From the NCBI RefSeq assembly GCF_042652925.1, contig NZ_JBHSHC010000112.1:278839-342838 (forward strand): a DNA stretch of 64,000 nucleotides. Reading direction: 5' to 3'. The position numbers and the translations under genes are program-made. This stretch comes from Effusibacillus consociatus (GTDB lineage Bacteria > Bacillota > Bacilli > Tumebacillales > Effusibacillaceae). Below the pieces are notes generated by a model. That model did no database searches and was not told where the DNA came from. It worked only from the letters and a program-made list of their open reading frames with translations. Shown here one piece after another: positions 26,843 through 35,905 of the stretch (positions within the stretch are counted from its first letter, which is position 1; every line of letters starts with the position of its first letter).

Positions 26843-27208
26843 TTAAAACCAACTCTGATAAACCCAATTCGCCACATACGTCAAGATACCGAGCGACACA
26901 TTAAGCCCTCCGAGAAAGCGAGCCGCTTTTTTCTCTTTTTCCATCTGCTTCAAATCGTAACCTTTTGCGTCAAACCGCCAGATCATGAAACCTGTAACCA
27001 GAAATAAAACTACGACGTACTGAATGTAACCTATGTTGATCATCCGGGACGCTTCCCCCCTTGTTATCTCGCTTTCATCGACCTCAAGTCCCAACACAAC
27101 GGCACGGTCTTCGATTTCGAGGCGATCCCAACATCCTGTAAGCAGGGGAAATGTGATCAGCAGCACGCATAGCAGCTTAACCTGTTTCACCCAGTTGCCC
27201 CGCGCCAC
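26843..27208 (-). pseudogene. GerC-type germination lipoprotein fragment fused to a CLC_0170-like membrane protein
   Basis: Residues 1-25 form a lipoprotein signal ending in the lipobox LLTGC, followed by WDRLEIEDRAVVLGLEVDE, the start of Ger(x)C proteins. From Met56 (MINIGYIQY) the sequence becomes a two-helix small membrane protein of the kind annotated CLC_0170. Ger(x)C proteins are normally about 350-400 residues, so some 300 are missing. A run of six G at the junction could serve as ribosome binding site for a separate start at Met56, giving an intact 66-residue protein. The gerC part is certainly truncated. Confidence 0.65.
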
Positions 27209-28049
27209 GTCGATCCCCCCTTTTCTTGCGAATCGTGGCTGTGATTAATAACAAGGACGGATACGCAATCGTGATCCAGAGTCCAGTTCGCCCGACCGAC
27301 TTAATGATCTGGTACGTTTGCAGGACGTTTTGCAGCAACATCGCGATCACAAAAACGAACGTAAAGATGAAGAACGAAAGCATCTTGTGATCGCGCAAAC
27401 GGAAGAGTTCGCTTATCGCGTGAACCGTCAGATAATAACTGGAGAGAAGAGTGGTGAACACAGCTGTCACCCAAACTGCAAGGAACGCTGCGTCCAGTCG
27501 TTCCATAATGTTGCCGGGCAATGATGTCGTCTTTGCCAGTTCGAGTGTGGGCCAAAGCAGGAGTTTAGTCTCTTCTGCGCCAAATACGGCAACAGTAGCC
27601 ACGACGGCGGCCAGATAAAGTCCTCCGGCAATCAACATCCCCCAGAGACTGGCCTTCATCGCCTTCTCGGGGTGCCGCATCGCCGGAATCACGATTGTCA
27701 GGATAAAAGAGCCTTGAAACAACGCGGATACCGTCAGGATACCCATGCGCATTCCCTTTGGTTCGTTCCCCAAGATTGGCAGCAGATTGATCATAGTCGC
27801 ATTTTTTAGCGAAAGCACAACGATCAATATACCGGGTGCCAGGAGAAACGGGAGATAAAACATATGAATGTATGCAAACGTCGTGATCTCATTGCGAGTT
27901 GAGATGGCGGCGAGCAACAGCATAACGATCACGGTGACTTCCAAAGGGGTGCGCTGCAGAACGGAAGTAATGACGACTTCCCCGAATTCGCGTGAAGCAA
28001 GCGAGGTCAACACGGCAAAAAAATGATAATAAACACACTTCCGATGCAC
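27177..28049 (-). pseudogene. Spore germination permease GerB, N-terminally truncated
   Basis: 290 residues of the GerAB/endospore germination permease family (APC fold). The family is usually about 360 residues with ten helices. This frame begins in what is normally helix 3 (VYYHFFAVLTSLASREFGE), so about 80 N-terminal residues are missing. The body is otherwise continuous. It is 21 bp from the broken end of gerA, so one deletion may have removed the end of gerA and the start of gerB. Confidence 0.7.
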
Positions 28050-28070
28050 CCCACCTTCTGTTTCCGACTT

Positions 28071-29476
28071 TTAGAGGATCAAGTGTATTGTGCGAAGGAC
28101 AGTGAATGGTTGTTTATCAGGATAAATCCCACCATGATCCCATAAAGTCCAAAGGTTCCGGCAAGTATTACCATGGGGAAACGCAACATGCGCAAAGCGA
28201 TTGCCGCATTGTAAGCGGGTGTCGCAAATGAACCTATTGTTGTCAATGCAATCAAAACAACGGTAATAGGGCTGGCAAACCCTGCAGAGACCGCGGCTTG
28301 TTCGACGACAAGTACGCCGACGATCGACAGCGCCCCCCCCCCCGACTTGCTGGGGCAAGCGCAGCGTTGCTTCCCGCAAAACTTCCATTGATATTTCCAT
28401 GATCAATACTTCCACAACGGCCGGGAAGGGAACACCTGCTCGTCCCCCCGCCACCGCAACTGCAAATTCCGTCGGAATCAATTCCGGATTGAATGAGATG
28501 ACCGCTACATAAAGCGCCGGGAAGAAGAGAGAAAAAATTAAGGCCATCAGTCGGATAAAGCGCACTAAGCTGCCCATAAGAAATCTTTCCGAGTAGTCAT
28601 CCAACGTCTGATAAAATTGACTAAATATGGCCGGCACGATCAAGGCAAAAGGAGAACCGTCAACGAGAATCGCCACTCTGCCCTCTAACAGCGTGCCGAC
28701 CGTTTTATCCGGACGTTCCGTATTCTGGATTTGTGGAAACGGGGACATATTATGATCCTCGATGAATTGTTCGAGGTAGCCCGCATCGAGCACTCCATCG
28801 ATATCGATCACCGAAAGACGGTTTATCGCTTCCTGGACAAGCGCAGGATTTGCAATGCCTTCGATATAGCACACTGCCACTTTTGATTTCGTTAAGCGGC
28901 CGATCTCCATCATCTTGACACGGAAGTTTGGAGTAGGCAAACGGTATCGCAGCAGGGAGACATTTGTCAGCAAAGACTCAATAAATCCTTCCCGGGCCCC
29001 GCGCAACACCTGTTCGGTTTGCGGCTGGTCAATTGACCGCTTCTCCACATTGCGTGTGCTGATCAGAAATGCCTCGTCCAATCCTTCAACCGCGATAACG
29101 GTGTCCCCGCGTAAAACCGCTTCGACAATCGAGGGGATGCGGCTTTCTAACCGGCCTTTACTGTGATAAAGAGTTTCGTTGAACACTACGTGTTTCAATT
29201 GTGAGTATTCAATTGTGGCTCCTTCCAGATGAGGAGGCAAATACATTAATGGTTTTAAAATATCCCTGTTGATAATGGATTGATCACTCATATTCAAGAA
29301 ATAAAACATAACGGCCGAATATTGGCCAAATACATGAAAACGACGTATGACAAAGTCATCATTTTCACCTAACAAGTTTTCGAGAAAAATGATTTATCTT
29401 CAATGCTGCCGCTTATCTTCTCTTCGCCACGTTCCTCCAGGATTTGGTTCGCGACATCCCGCCACCTTCTGCCCAT
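28071..29476 (-). pseudogene. Spore germination protein GerA, frameshifted
   Basis: A GerA-type germinant receptor A subunit with at least two frame breaks. The N-terminal part (ATG at 29476; reads ... EEKISGSIEDKSFF) joins the main body (LENLLGENDDFVIRRF) only if one T is added to the T5 run near 29388. The body runs well to LRLPQQVGG, where an 11-G tract (28333-28343, C on the plus strand) shifts the frame. The true continuation (ALSIVGVLVVEQAAVSAGF) lies in another frame and stops at 28079 without the usual C-terminal tail. The operon runs leftward with gerB and gerC, both also damaged. Confidence 0.75.
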
Positions 29477-29700
29477 CCTCCGGCTCAGTTCATTCTCTTA
29501 ACAGGTAAGGTCTAGTAAGGTTGGTTTATTTTGTCTTTTATGTTGCACCAATTAAAAAAAAGACATTCATTGTTGTGAATGTCCCACGATATCACCAGCT
29601 CATCAAAGCCCAAACATTCAAACGTTGAATGTTGAACCTAAATATGGAAATGATACATTTGAATAATTGACAGTGGGTTCGAGTCATTCCTGAAGGAAAG
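29477..29700. other. Intergenic region with two perfect inverted repeats
   Basis: No gene is supported. On the minus strand a terminator-like hairpin (GACATTCA/TGAATGTC, 29562-29583) is followed by eight T. A separate 21-base inverted repeat, AACATTCAA-ACG-TTGAATGTT, lies at 29613-29633 upstream of the first DUF421 gene and could be an operator or a hairpin. Confidence 0.5.
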
Positions 29701-30441
29701 ATGGAATCTGCCAGTTTGGAGGCCAAACGAACAGTGTCAGATTGGAACGTATTGCTGATGGGCGGAAAGGAACTTCCACTTTGGGGTTTTTTTGTCAGAG
29801 CCACCGTACTGTATTGGATCATGATCTTGATCACAAGGTTAATGGGAAAGAGGCAGATTGGGATTTTATCAGGTCACAACTACCTGGTTGCAGCCGGCAT
29901 TGTTGCGATTTCCGCTTCCAGGATGACCAATCCTGAACATGGCTTGATCGAGGCTGTTGTTATTCTTCTGTTCTATAGTGGCATGAACATCTTACAATCT
30001 TTTCTCGACATGAAATTTCCCGGACTTATTGATCGTAAGCCCATTGTGTTAATAGAAAACGGTCGAATCCTGAAGAAAAACCTGTTTCGCGCATTGGTAA
30101 GTATTGATGAATTAATGGGGCAGTTACGAATTCAAGGGGCGCATAATCCTTCACAAGTAGCTTATGCCACCTTGGAGGCGAACGGAAAAGTCAGTGTCAC
30201 AAAGAAATTCGAATATCAACCCATTCAGCGAAAAACCATAAAGTTGCCCGAAACAAACGTATATCTCCCGCACTATTTGATTTACGACGGGGAAGTCCAA
30301 CACAAGAATTTGGAACAATTAGGACTTGATATACATTGGCTGAACCAGAAGCTTCTTGAGAAAGGGATTTCGGATCCCCGATCCGTTTTTTTGGCTATGC
30401 TGGAAGATGACGGGACATTATACATAAGTGCGGGTGAATGA
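29701..30441 (+). CDS. DUF421 (YetF-type) membrane protein 1
   Basis: A 246-residue protein with two to three N-terminal membrane helices and a duplicated soluble DUF421/YetF C-terminal domain (RKPIVLIENGRILKKNLFR and PHYLIYDGEVQHKNLEQLG). YetF-type proteins are common in spore formers and several are linked to spores or germination; the biochemical role is unknown. AAGGA precedes the ATG closely. A second DUF421 gene follows after 3 bp. Confidence 0.82.
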   Translation: MESASLEAKRTVSDWNVLLMGGKELPLWGFFVRATVLYWIMILITRLMGKRQIGILSGHNYLVAAGIVAISASRMTNPEHGLIEAVVILLFYSGMNILQSFLDMKFPGLIDRKPIVLIENGRILKKNLFRALVSIDELMGQLRIQGAHNPSQVAYATLEANGKVSVTKKFEYQPIQRKTIKLPETNVYLPHYLIYDGEVQHKNLEQLGLDIHWLNQKLLEKGISDPRSVFLAMLEDDGTLYISAGE

Positions 30442-30444
30442 GGA

Positions 30445-31149
30445 GTGGAAAATATCTTAGGTCCGGTCGAGAAGCTTAGTGTTTGGGGCTATTTGGTACG
30501 GACACTAATCATAGGCTTATTGATTTATTTCATGAGCAAACTGCTTCCGCGAAGAGCGGGAGGCCAGTATTCCGCTTATGACTTTACTTTTTTCTGGTTG
30601 ATGGGAGGGCTCGTAGTATCTCCCCTGGCTACCTCGAAGGTGGCTGTCAGCAACATGCTCGCAGCGGTTGTTACCGTCTATATGTGGCATTATATTCATT
30701 CCTATCTGGTGGTGAAGAGCCGCCGGCTCGCCCGGCTGCTTGTCGGAAGACCCGCCATATTGATTGAAAACGGGCGGATCTCAAAGGAAAAGATGAGGGA
30801 AAATCTGTTTAATCTCGAATTGTTGATGTCCCAGCTTCGATATATGAGAGCCGCCAATCCGAATCAAGTTGCTTACGCTACTTTGGAAACAAATGGACAA
30901 CTTAGCGTAGTCAAAAAAAGCTCCGCTCAACCCGTAACACCAAGTGATTTGAAGATTCCGGTCACAAAAACAATGATGCCCGTTGTGCTTGTGAATGACG
31001 GACGGATAGAAACAGAGAATCTGCAAGGTATTGGCTGGGATTTGGACAAACTGCGTGATGAGTTGGGCAAGAAAGGGGTCGGCAGATTGGAGGATGTTTA
31101 TTTGGCGGTGATTGATGCCGTTGGGGAATTGTATTATGCAACGAAATAA
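30445..31149 (+). CDS. DUF421 (YetF-type) membrane protein 2
   Basis: A 234-residue paralogue with an N-terminal membrane region (KLLPRRAGGQYSAYDFTFFW) and the same paired C-terminal motif (GRPAILIENGRISKEKMRE, MPVVLVNDGRIETENLQ). GTG start immediately after AGGA, so translation is probably coupled to the previous gene. The two proteins have the same length and order of domains and may form a hetero-oligomer, which is an inference. Confidence 0.82.
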   Translation: MENILGPVEKLSVWGYLVRTLIIGLLIYFMSKLLPRRAGGQYSAYDFTFFWLMGGLVVSPLATSKVAVSNMLAAVVTVYMWHYIHSYLVVKSRRLARLLVGRPAILIENGRISKEKMRENLFNLELLMSQLRYMRAANPNQVAYATLETNGQLSVVKKSSAQPVTPSDLKIPVTKTMMPVVLVNDGRIETENLQGIGWDLDKLRDELGKKGVGRLEDVYLAVIDAVGELYYATK

Positions 31150-31178
31150 CAATTCGGATATTGGAAAGGTGATGGAAT

Positions 31179-31385
31179 ATGTATGGGGTTTCCGAACAAG
31201 AAATGATCAGCATGGCATTGAAGACGGCTGTACAATATGAACAGGCTATCGCATTGAAGTATGAAGAGTTGGCCAAAACCATCACGGATCCGGCCATTCA
31301 AAAACATTTGCAGGCATTGGAACAGACCGCCCGCAATCACCTCAACTTACTTACACAGAAATCCCAAGGATTGGGCATTCAATAA
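31179..31385 (+). CDS. Small helical protein, ferritin-like/coat-associated type
   Basis: A 68-residue, highly helical protein (MALKTAVQYEQAIALKYEEL ... HLQALEQTARNHLNLL) with Glu and His spaced as in a ferritin-like helix pair. GGTGATGG precedes the ATG. It follows the DUF421 genes by 29 bp and is probably in the same operon. Similar small proteins occur with spore-coat CotF-type genes; function not established. Confidence 0.65.
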   Translation: MYGVSEQEMISMALKTAVQYEQAIALKYEELAKTITDPAIQKHLQALEQTARNHLNLLTQKSQGLGIQ

Positions 31386-31400
31386 CTGGGAGGGAAATGA

Positions 31401-31595
31401 ATGAACCAGATCGAAAAATTACAGGATATTTTAAACGATGAGATCGCACATCAATTGTTCTATAACGAGCATGCGGTAAGAATTACCGATTCGGCGACCA
31501 GACAGTTTTTGATGCAACTGCGCGACGACAAAATGAGAAACATTACTTTATTGCAAACCGAAATCGATAAAATGCGGAAACAAGGAAAGGTGTAA
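31401..31595 (+). CDS. Small helical protein, ferritin-like/coat-associated type
   Basis: A 64-residue helical protein (LQDILNDEIAHQLFYNEHAV ... FLMQLRDDKMRNITLLQ) resembling its neighbour in layout. The first helix has E-x-x-H and N-E-H patterns as in rubrerythrin or CotF-like helices. A strong GGGAGGG lies eight bases before the ATG. Together with the preceding gene it could form a four-helix bundle heterodimer (inference). Confidence 0.65.
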   Translation: MNQIEKLQDILNDEIAHQLFYNEHAVRITDSATRQFLMQLRDDKMRNITLLQTEIDKMRKQGKV

Positions 31596-31659
31596 CTTTT
31601 GTGCCCCTAATGTCGTTTATTGTCTCAATGTACGACAATATGGTGATATTAGGAGGTCC

Positions 31660-32592
31660 TCATTTTATAAGACATTGACTCGCAGGAACATCAACAAAAG
31701 CTTGAATGCTGGGTTGCCTCAATGTATGACCATCTATCCACTCGGCAAACTTCACTTTCACGGTAAGTTCAGGTTTCAGCCAAATGGTTCCTTTTAGCCT
31801 CGGTGGCTGGTTTTCGAATGGCATAGTGGATTGTATAAATGGTTTAATACCTTCAGTCAATTCCCGCCAGTCTTTTTGGGTGAGCGTACCTGTTCCAGCG
31901 TGACCGATATACCATAGTCGGCCATCTTGATCGAAAAGACCCAGAAGTAGAGAATTCACAATGGAATCTCTTAGGGTAACGCCTCCGACCACGGCTAGTA
32001 AGTCCCGATAATTTTTTTTCTTTCGCCAGCGTTCATCTTTCCCGTTAATTAAGTATGTACTGGAAAGGTCTTTGATTATGATTCCTTCCATTTCTTCTGC
32101 CTGAATAACGTCATAAAGAGCTTGTGCATCATCGAAATTATCCACTAATTGAACATAATCGTTTGGCTTGATTATATCTGCGAGCATTTTCTGTCTTTCT
32201 GCGAGACAGTAAGAGGTTACCCATTCATCATTCAGATAAATCACGTCAAAAATCATGTAGGTAATGGAGATTCTATGTCGAAGGACGTTTACGTTTGTTA
32301 CTTTTGTTATGCCATCCCTTTTCATTATCTCATAAAAAGAAGGTTTTCCATCTTTTAGAGCAATCATCTCTCCATCCAATATTACGGATTTTGCCGTGCA
32401 ATACTCAGCGATGTTGGTTAGTTCAGGATAATGAAAAGTTCGCTCGTTCGATTTACGATTAAATAATTTGAGTTCGCGGCCATCGAAATAGGTTAAGACT
32501 CGAACGCCATCCCATTTTACCTGCCCGACCCAGGAAGGGCCCGTCGGTATATCTTCAGTACTGATAGGCTCAAAAGGTATGAGTGGTCTCAT
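31660..32592 (-). CDS. Stand-alone LigD-type ATP-dependent DNA ligase
   Basis: A 310-residue ligase domain. Adenylation motif I is KWDGVR (Lys28 by the chosen start), then LDGEM (motif III), MEGIIIKD (motif IV) and WRKKKN (motif V), followed by an OB-fold domain. In B. subtilis LigD the ligase is fused to a polymerase domain; here the polymerase is a separate divergent gene 460 bp away. ATG at 32592 has AAGGA about nine bases upstream; the in-frame TTG at 32598 is less likely. It acts in non-homologous end joining by family precedent. Confidence 0.85.
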   Translation of the reverse strand: MRPLIPFEPISTEDIPTGPSWVGQVKWDGVRVLTYFDGRELKLFNRKSNERTFHYPELTNIAEYCTAKSVILDGEMIALKDGKPSFYEIMKRDGITKVTNVNVLRHRISITYMIFDVIYLNDEWVTSYCLAERQKMLADIIKPNDYVQLVDNFDDAQALYDVIQAEEMEGIIIKDLSSTYLINGKDERWRKKKNYRDLLAVVGGVTLRDSIVNSLLLGLFDQDGRLWYIGHAGTGTLTQKDWRELTEGIKPFIQSTMPFENQPPRLKGTIWLKPELTVKVKFAEWIDGHTLRQPSIQAFVDVPASQCLIK

Positions 32593-32594
32593 TG

Positions 32595-32860
32595 TCAAAA
32601 TCCTTTTTTTTCGTTTAGTCTTATCGACAACAGCAATCTTACGCGCACACCGCGCGCCACGGCTGTTTTTATCGCCATGATGATATCTGCATCGGGCACA
32701 AAGTAGGGGGTGGTGATGTCAATGGTCTGGGTCGCTTCAGCTTCTCATACGTTTCAATGCCGTTCGTAAGTACCTGAACGCGGCCAGCCCGAAGGCCATG
32801 CACGGTTAAATGCCGTAAAGCATGAGCGATGACCGATGCTGAGCGGCTAAATGAATCAGG
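32595..32860 (-). pseudogene. Cardiolipin synthase remnant
   Basis: Two short stretches on the minus strand resemble cardiolipin synthase (phospholipase D family). One frame gives RVQVLTNGIETYEKL, typical of the early part. After a one-base frame change the other gives EAEATQTIDITTPYFVPD followed by MAIKTAVARGVRVRLLLS, typical of the second catalytic half. Both HxK motifs and several hundred residues are missing. It ends at 32595 where the ligase ribosome binding site begins, marking an old deletion junction. Confidence 0.6.
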
Positions 32861-33052
32861 CAACGTGTCCGACGTTCATCTTATAAGATGTGTGAACTGT
32901 GACGGGCGTATACGCTTGTACTACCCATTTATACCATTCCTATCCTTTGGGGAAGCTAAGGTACCGCCCATTAAAGTGACGCAAGCCGACGCACTGTCCA
33001 TCCAGGAGCTTGTCCCTTGGGTGGGTAGGCAGCGCAGTAAGGAGGTGGGGAT

Positions 33053-33958
33053 GTGAACGATACCCTGACAGCCGAATATCCTGTACGGGTGACCAATTTG
33101 GAGAAGCTGCTCTGGCCGGAAGCCGGGATTACGAAAGCGGATTACATTCAATATGTGATTGAAATGTCTCCCTATCTGATTCGCCACCTGAAGGATAGAC
33201 CGTTGACAGTGGTCCGCTTTCCAAACGGAATTTATGAGAAATCGTTCTATCAGAAGAATGCTCCCAAAGACACACCGGATTGGGTGCAGACTTTTGCTGT
33301 TTACTCCAGAGAAAGCAAGCGTGATATTCATTATATTTTGGCGAATAATACTGCAACATTAATTTGGCTGGCAAACCAGGCTTGTATCGAGCTGCACCCG
33401 TGGTATTCAAGGTTTCAAAATCCCGATTCCCCGACCAACATTGCCATTGATCTGGACCCGACGGCACCAGGATTTGAAAAAGTGAGAAAAGTGGCTTTCG
33501 GCATTAAAGAAGTTCTGGATGACCTCGGGCTGTCCAGCTATCCGAAGACGTCAGGCGCAACAGGCCTGCAAATTTTTATTCCCATCCGTCCCGGTTTTAC
33601 TTTTGAACATACTCGAACCGTAACCGAATTTATAGGCCGTTATATGGCCAAGACTTATCCGGATCTGGCCACCGTGGAGCGCCTGGTGAAAGACAGGGGG
33701 GATCAGGTCTATGTTGATTTTTTGCAGCACGCTCCGAACAAAACGCTTGTCGGAGCCTATTCGGCCCGTCCCGTTCCCGATGCAAAAGTTTCAGCTCCGG
33801 TCACATGGCAAGAGCTGGCTCAAGGAGCTCTTCCGGAGGATTTTACGATTCATACGATGCCAAATCGCGTCAAACAGGTCGGGGATTTGTTTGCGCCCAT
33901 GGAGCAGGAGGGCATTGATATCACGGAAATCTTGCATTTTATTCGCAACCGTCCGTGA
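33053..33958 (+). CDS. Stand-alone LigD-type DNA polymerase/primase
   Basis: A 301-residue archaeo-eukaryotic primase-like polymerase of the LigD POL type. The catalytic DxD lies in IAIDLDPT, the template/nucleotide loop in SGATGLQIFIPI, and the later metal-binding strand in DQVYVDFLQ. Such domains fill gaps and add nucleotides at double-strand break ends. GTG start with AAGGAGG. Ligase and polymerase are divergent and separate, and no Ku gene is seen in the window. Confidence 0.88.
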   Translation: MNDTLTAEYPVRVTNLEKLLWPEAGITKADYIQYVIEMSPYLIRHLKDRPLTVVRFPNGIYEKSFYQKNAPKDTPDWVQTFAVYSRESKRDIHYILANNTATLIWLANQACIELHPWYSRFQNPDSPTNIAIDLDPTAPGFEKVRKVAFGIKEVLDDLGLSSYPKTSGATGLQIFIPIRPGFTFEHTRTVTEFIGRYMAKTYPDLATVERLVKDRGDQVYVDFLQHAPNKTLVGAYSARPVPDAKVSAPVTWQELAQGALPEDFTIHTMPNRVKQVGDLFAPMEQEGIDITEILHFIRNRP

Positions 33959-33982
33959 TGCTTCTGTTCTCAAAGGAACGTA

Positions 33983-34011
33983 TTGACAATCATGGAACCC
34001 ACTGATTAAAT
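33983..34011 (+). promoter_or_regulatory. Probable SigA promoter of the mtn cluster
   Basis: TTGACA (33983-33988) followed after 17 bases by TTAAAT (34006-34011), 35 bases before the mtnP start. Confidence 0.5.
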
Positions 34012-34045
34012 GATACCGTGAACTTGATTTGGCAGGAGGATGGAG

Positions 34046-34834
34046 ATGAAGGCTGATTTTGCCATTATCGGAGGGACTGGTGTCTATGATCCCGGCGTTC
34101 TGCAGGATCCCGTGTCCCATGTTATACAAACACCCTACGGCGATGCACACGTCACCCTTGGTGAATATGCCGGCAAAAAAGTGGCATTCATGCCGCGTCA
34201 CGGAAAAGGACATGCGGTACCGCCTCATAAAGTGAATTACCGGGCCAATTTACACGCTTTAAAACAGATTGGCGTAACCCAGGTTTTGGCGACGGCGGCT
34301 GTCGGTTCCGTCAAGAAGGAATTCCGCCCGGGCAGTCTGGTGCTCATCAATGATTTCATCGATATGACGAAATCCCGCAATGCTGCATTTCACGAAGGGG
34401 AAAACGGGGTTATCCATATTGACATGACCGACCCTTATTGCGGAAGAGTTCGGGACTGCATCCAACAGGTGGCGAAATCGGAAGGAATCGAATTGATTCA
34501 AGGCGGAACTTATGTTTGCACCGAAGGTCCGCGGTTTGAAACTGCGGCCGAAATTCGGATGTACGCACAATGGGGCGGAGACGTGGTGGGCATGACGTCC
34601 GTTCCGGAGGTGGTTTTGGCAAAAGAAGCGGAAATGTGCTATGCGACCGTTGCGATTGTCACAAATTACTGTACCGGAGTTTCCAGCACCGTCTTAACTC
34701 ATCAGGAAGTTGTTGACGAAATGAAAGCGAATATCGAGAAAGTGCGGAAGCTCTTCTTCCGGGTGATCCAAGAAGGAACCGGCGAAAGAACCTGCAGGTG
34801 TCCGCATGCGTTGGCAGAGTTGGGATCTTTGTAG
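34046..34834 (+). CDS. mtnP: S-methyl-5'-thioadenosine phosphorylase
   Basis: A 262-residue phosphorylase splitting methylthioadenosine (and probably 5'-deoxyadenosine) into adenine and the ribose-1-phosphate derivative. Motifs are the N-terminal IIGGTGVYDPG phosphate loop, MPRHGKGH, and the substrate segment GMTSVPEVVLAKEAEMCYA. ATG at 34046 stands five bases after AGGAGG; the ATG at 34040 overlaps that site. First gene of a four-gene operon. Confidence 0.92.
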   Translation: MKADFAIIGGTGVYDPGVLQDPVSHVIQTPYGDAHVTLGEYAGKKVAFMPRHGKGHAVPPHKVNYRANLHALKQIGVTQVLATAAVGSVKKEFRPGSLVLINDFIDMTKSRNAAFHEGENGVIHIDMTDPYCGRVRDCIQQVAKSEGIELIQGGTYVCTEGPRFETAAEIRMYAQWGGDVVGMTSVPEVVLAKEAEMCYATVAIVTNYCTGVSSTVLTHQEVVDEMKANIEKVRKLFFRVIQEGTGERTCRCPHALAELGSL

Positions 34835-34861
34835 AGTCAAAACGGGAAGGAGGGTTCGAGT

Positions 34862-35890
34862 TTGGAACCGATCAAATGGAATGGAACGTCATTACTGCTA
34901 TTGGATCAACTGCAGCTCCCCGAGAAAATGGAGTGGGTGGATTGCAAAACGGTGGAAGATGTGGCGGAAGCAATTGAGACGATGAAAGTTCGAGGTGCAC
35001 CGGCGATTGGAGCTGCCGCAGCTTTTGGGATTGCCATTGGGGCGCAACAAGGTGCGAATTTGAACAAGGGCGATTTTTTGCAATACATAAAAGGTGTTGG
35101 TGAGAGACTCGCGCGGACCCGCCCGACGGCTGTGAATCTGTTCTGGGCAATTCGACGGATGAATCACCTGATTGATCAAAACGCTGACTTGGAGGTTCCT
35201 GAGTTAGTGGAGCTGATCACCAGGGAAGCCCAGACCATTGCCAAGGAAGATGTTGCAATGAATCAAGCGATCGGGCAACACGGGCTGCGTTATATACCTC
35301 ACAATGCGAGAATCTTGACTCATTGCAATACGGGCTCATTGGCCACCGCCGGATATGGAACTGCACTTGGAGTGATTCGGGCGGCACAGGAAGCAGGCAA
35401 AAACATTTCTGTGTATGCTGACGAGACACGCCCTTATCTGCAAGGGGCAAGACTCACCGCTTTTGAGCTGCATCAGGATAACATCCCGGTAACGGTTATC
35501 ACCGATTCAATGGCGGGTCACCTGATGAAAGAAAAACAAGTGGACCTGGTCATTGTGGGTGCCGACCGCATAACGGCAAACGGCGACACGGCGAATAAAA
35601 TCGGGACCTATTCGCTTGCGGTTCTTGCGAAACACCATGGGATTCCGTTTTACGTAGCGGCTCCGACGTCTACTTTAGACTTCTCGCTTGAAACGGGCGA
35701 GCGAATCGAAATTGAGCAGCGGTCACCGGAAGAGGTTGCTGTAATCGGAGGAAAGCGTATGGTACCGGCGGGAGTACCCGCTCTTCACCCCGCATTCGAT
35801 GTCACTCCGCACGAATTCATTACGGCCATCATTACGGAAAAAGGTGTTGTGGAATCACCAAATCGGGAACGAATGGCAATTCTGAAATAG
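34862..35890 (+). CDS. mtnA: S-methyl-5-thioribose-1-phosphate isomerase
   Basis: A 342-residue isomerase converting methylthioribose-1-phosphate to the ribulose form. Family motifs are MKVRGAPAIGAAAA, the catalytic Cys in THCNTGSLAT (about residue 158) and the catalytic Asp in VGADRITANGD (about residue 238). TTG start with GAAGGAGGG. It takes the product of MtnP and feeds the aldolase downstream. Confidence 0.94.
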   Translation: MEPIKWNGTSLLLLDQLQLPEKMEWVDCKTVEDVAEAIETMKVRGAPAIGAAAAFGIAIGAQQGANLNKGDFLQYIKGVGERLARTRPTAVNLFWAIRRMNHLIDQNADLEVPELVELITREAQTIAKEDVAMNQAIGQHGLRYIPHNARILTHCNTGSLATAGYGTALGVIRAAQEAGKNISVYADETRPYLQGARLTAFELHQDNIPVTVITDSMAGHLMKEKQVDLVIVGADRITANGDTANKIGTYSLAVLAKHHGIPFYVAAPTSTLDFSLETGERIEIEQRSPEEVAVIGGKRMVPAGVPALHPAFDVTPHEFITAIITEKGVVESPNRERMAILK

Positions 35891-35905
35891 AAAGGATAAA
35901 CATAA

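Noticed and set aside
31610..31640. TGTCGT/ACGACA inverted repeat between the small helical gene and the ligase gene
   Set aside because: Six-base arms with a 15-base spacer and no T-run; within what chance allows.
32829..33056. A 75-residue rightward frame ending at the start of the polymerase gene
   Set aside because: It overlaps the cardiolipin synthase remnant, has no clear ribosome binding site and matches no family I know. The 3' overlap with the polymerase start is suggestive but not enough.
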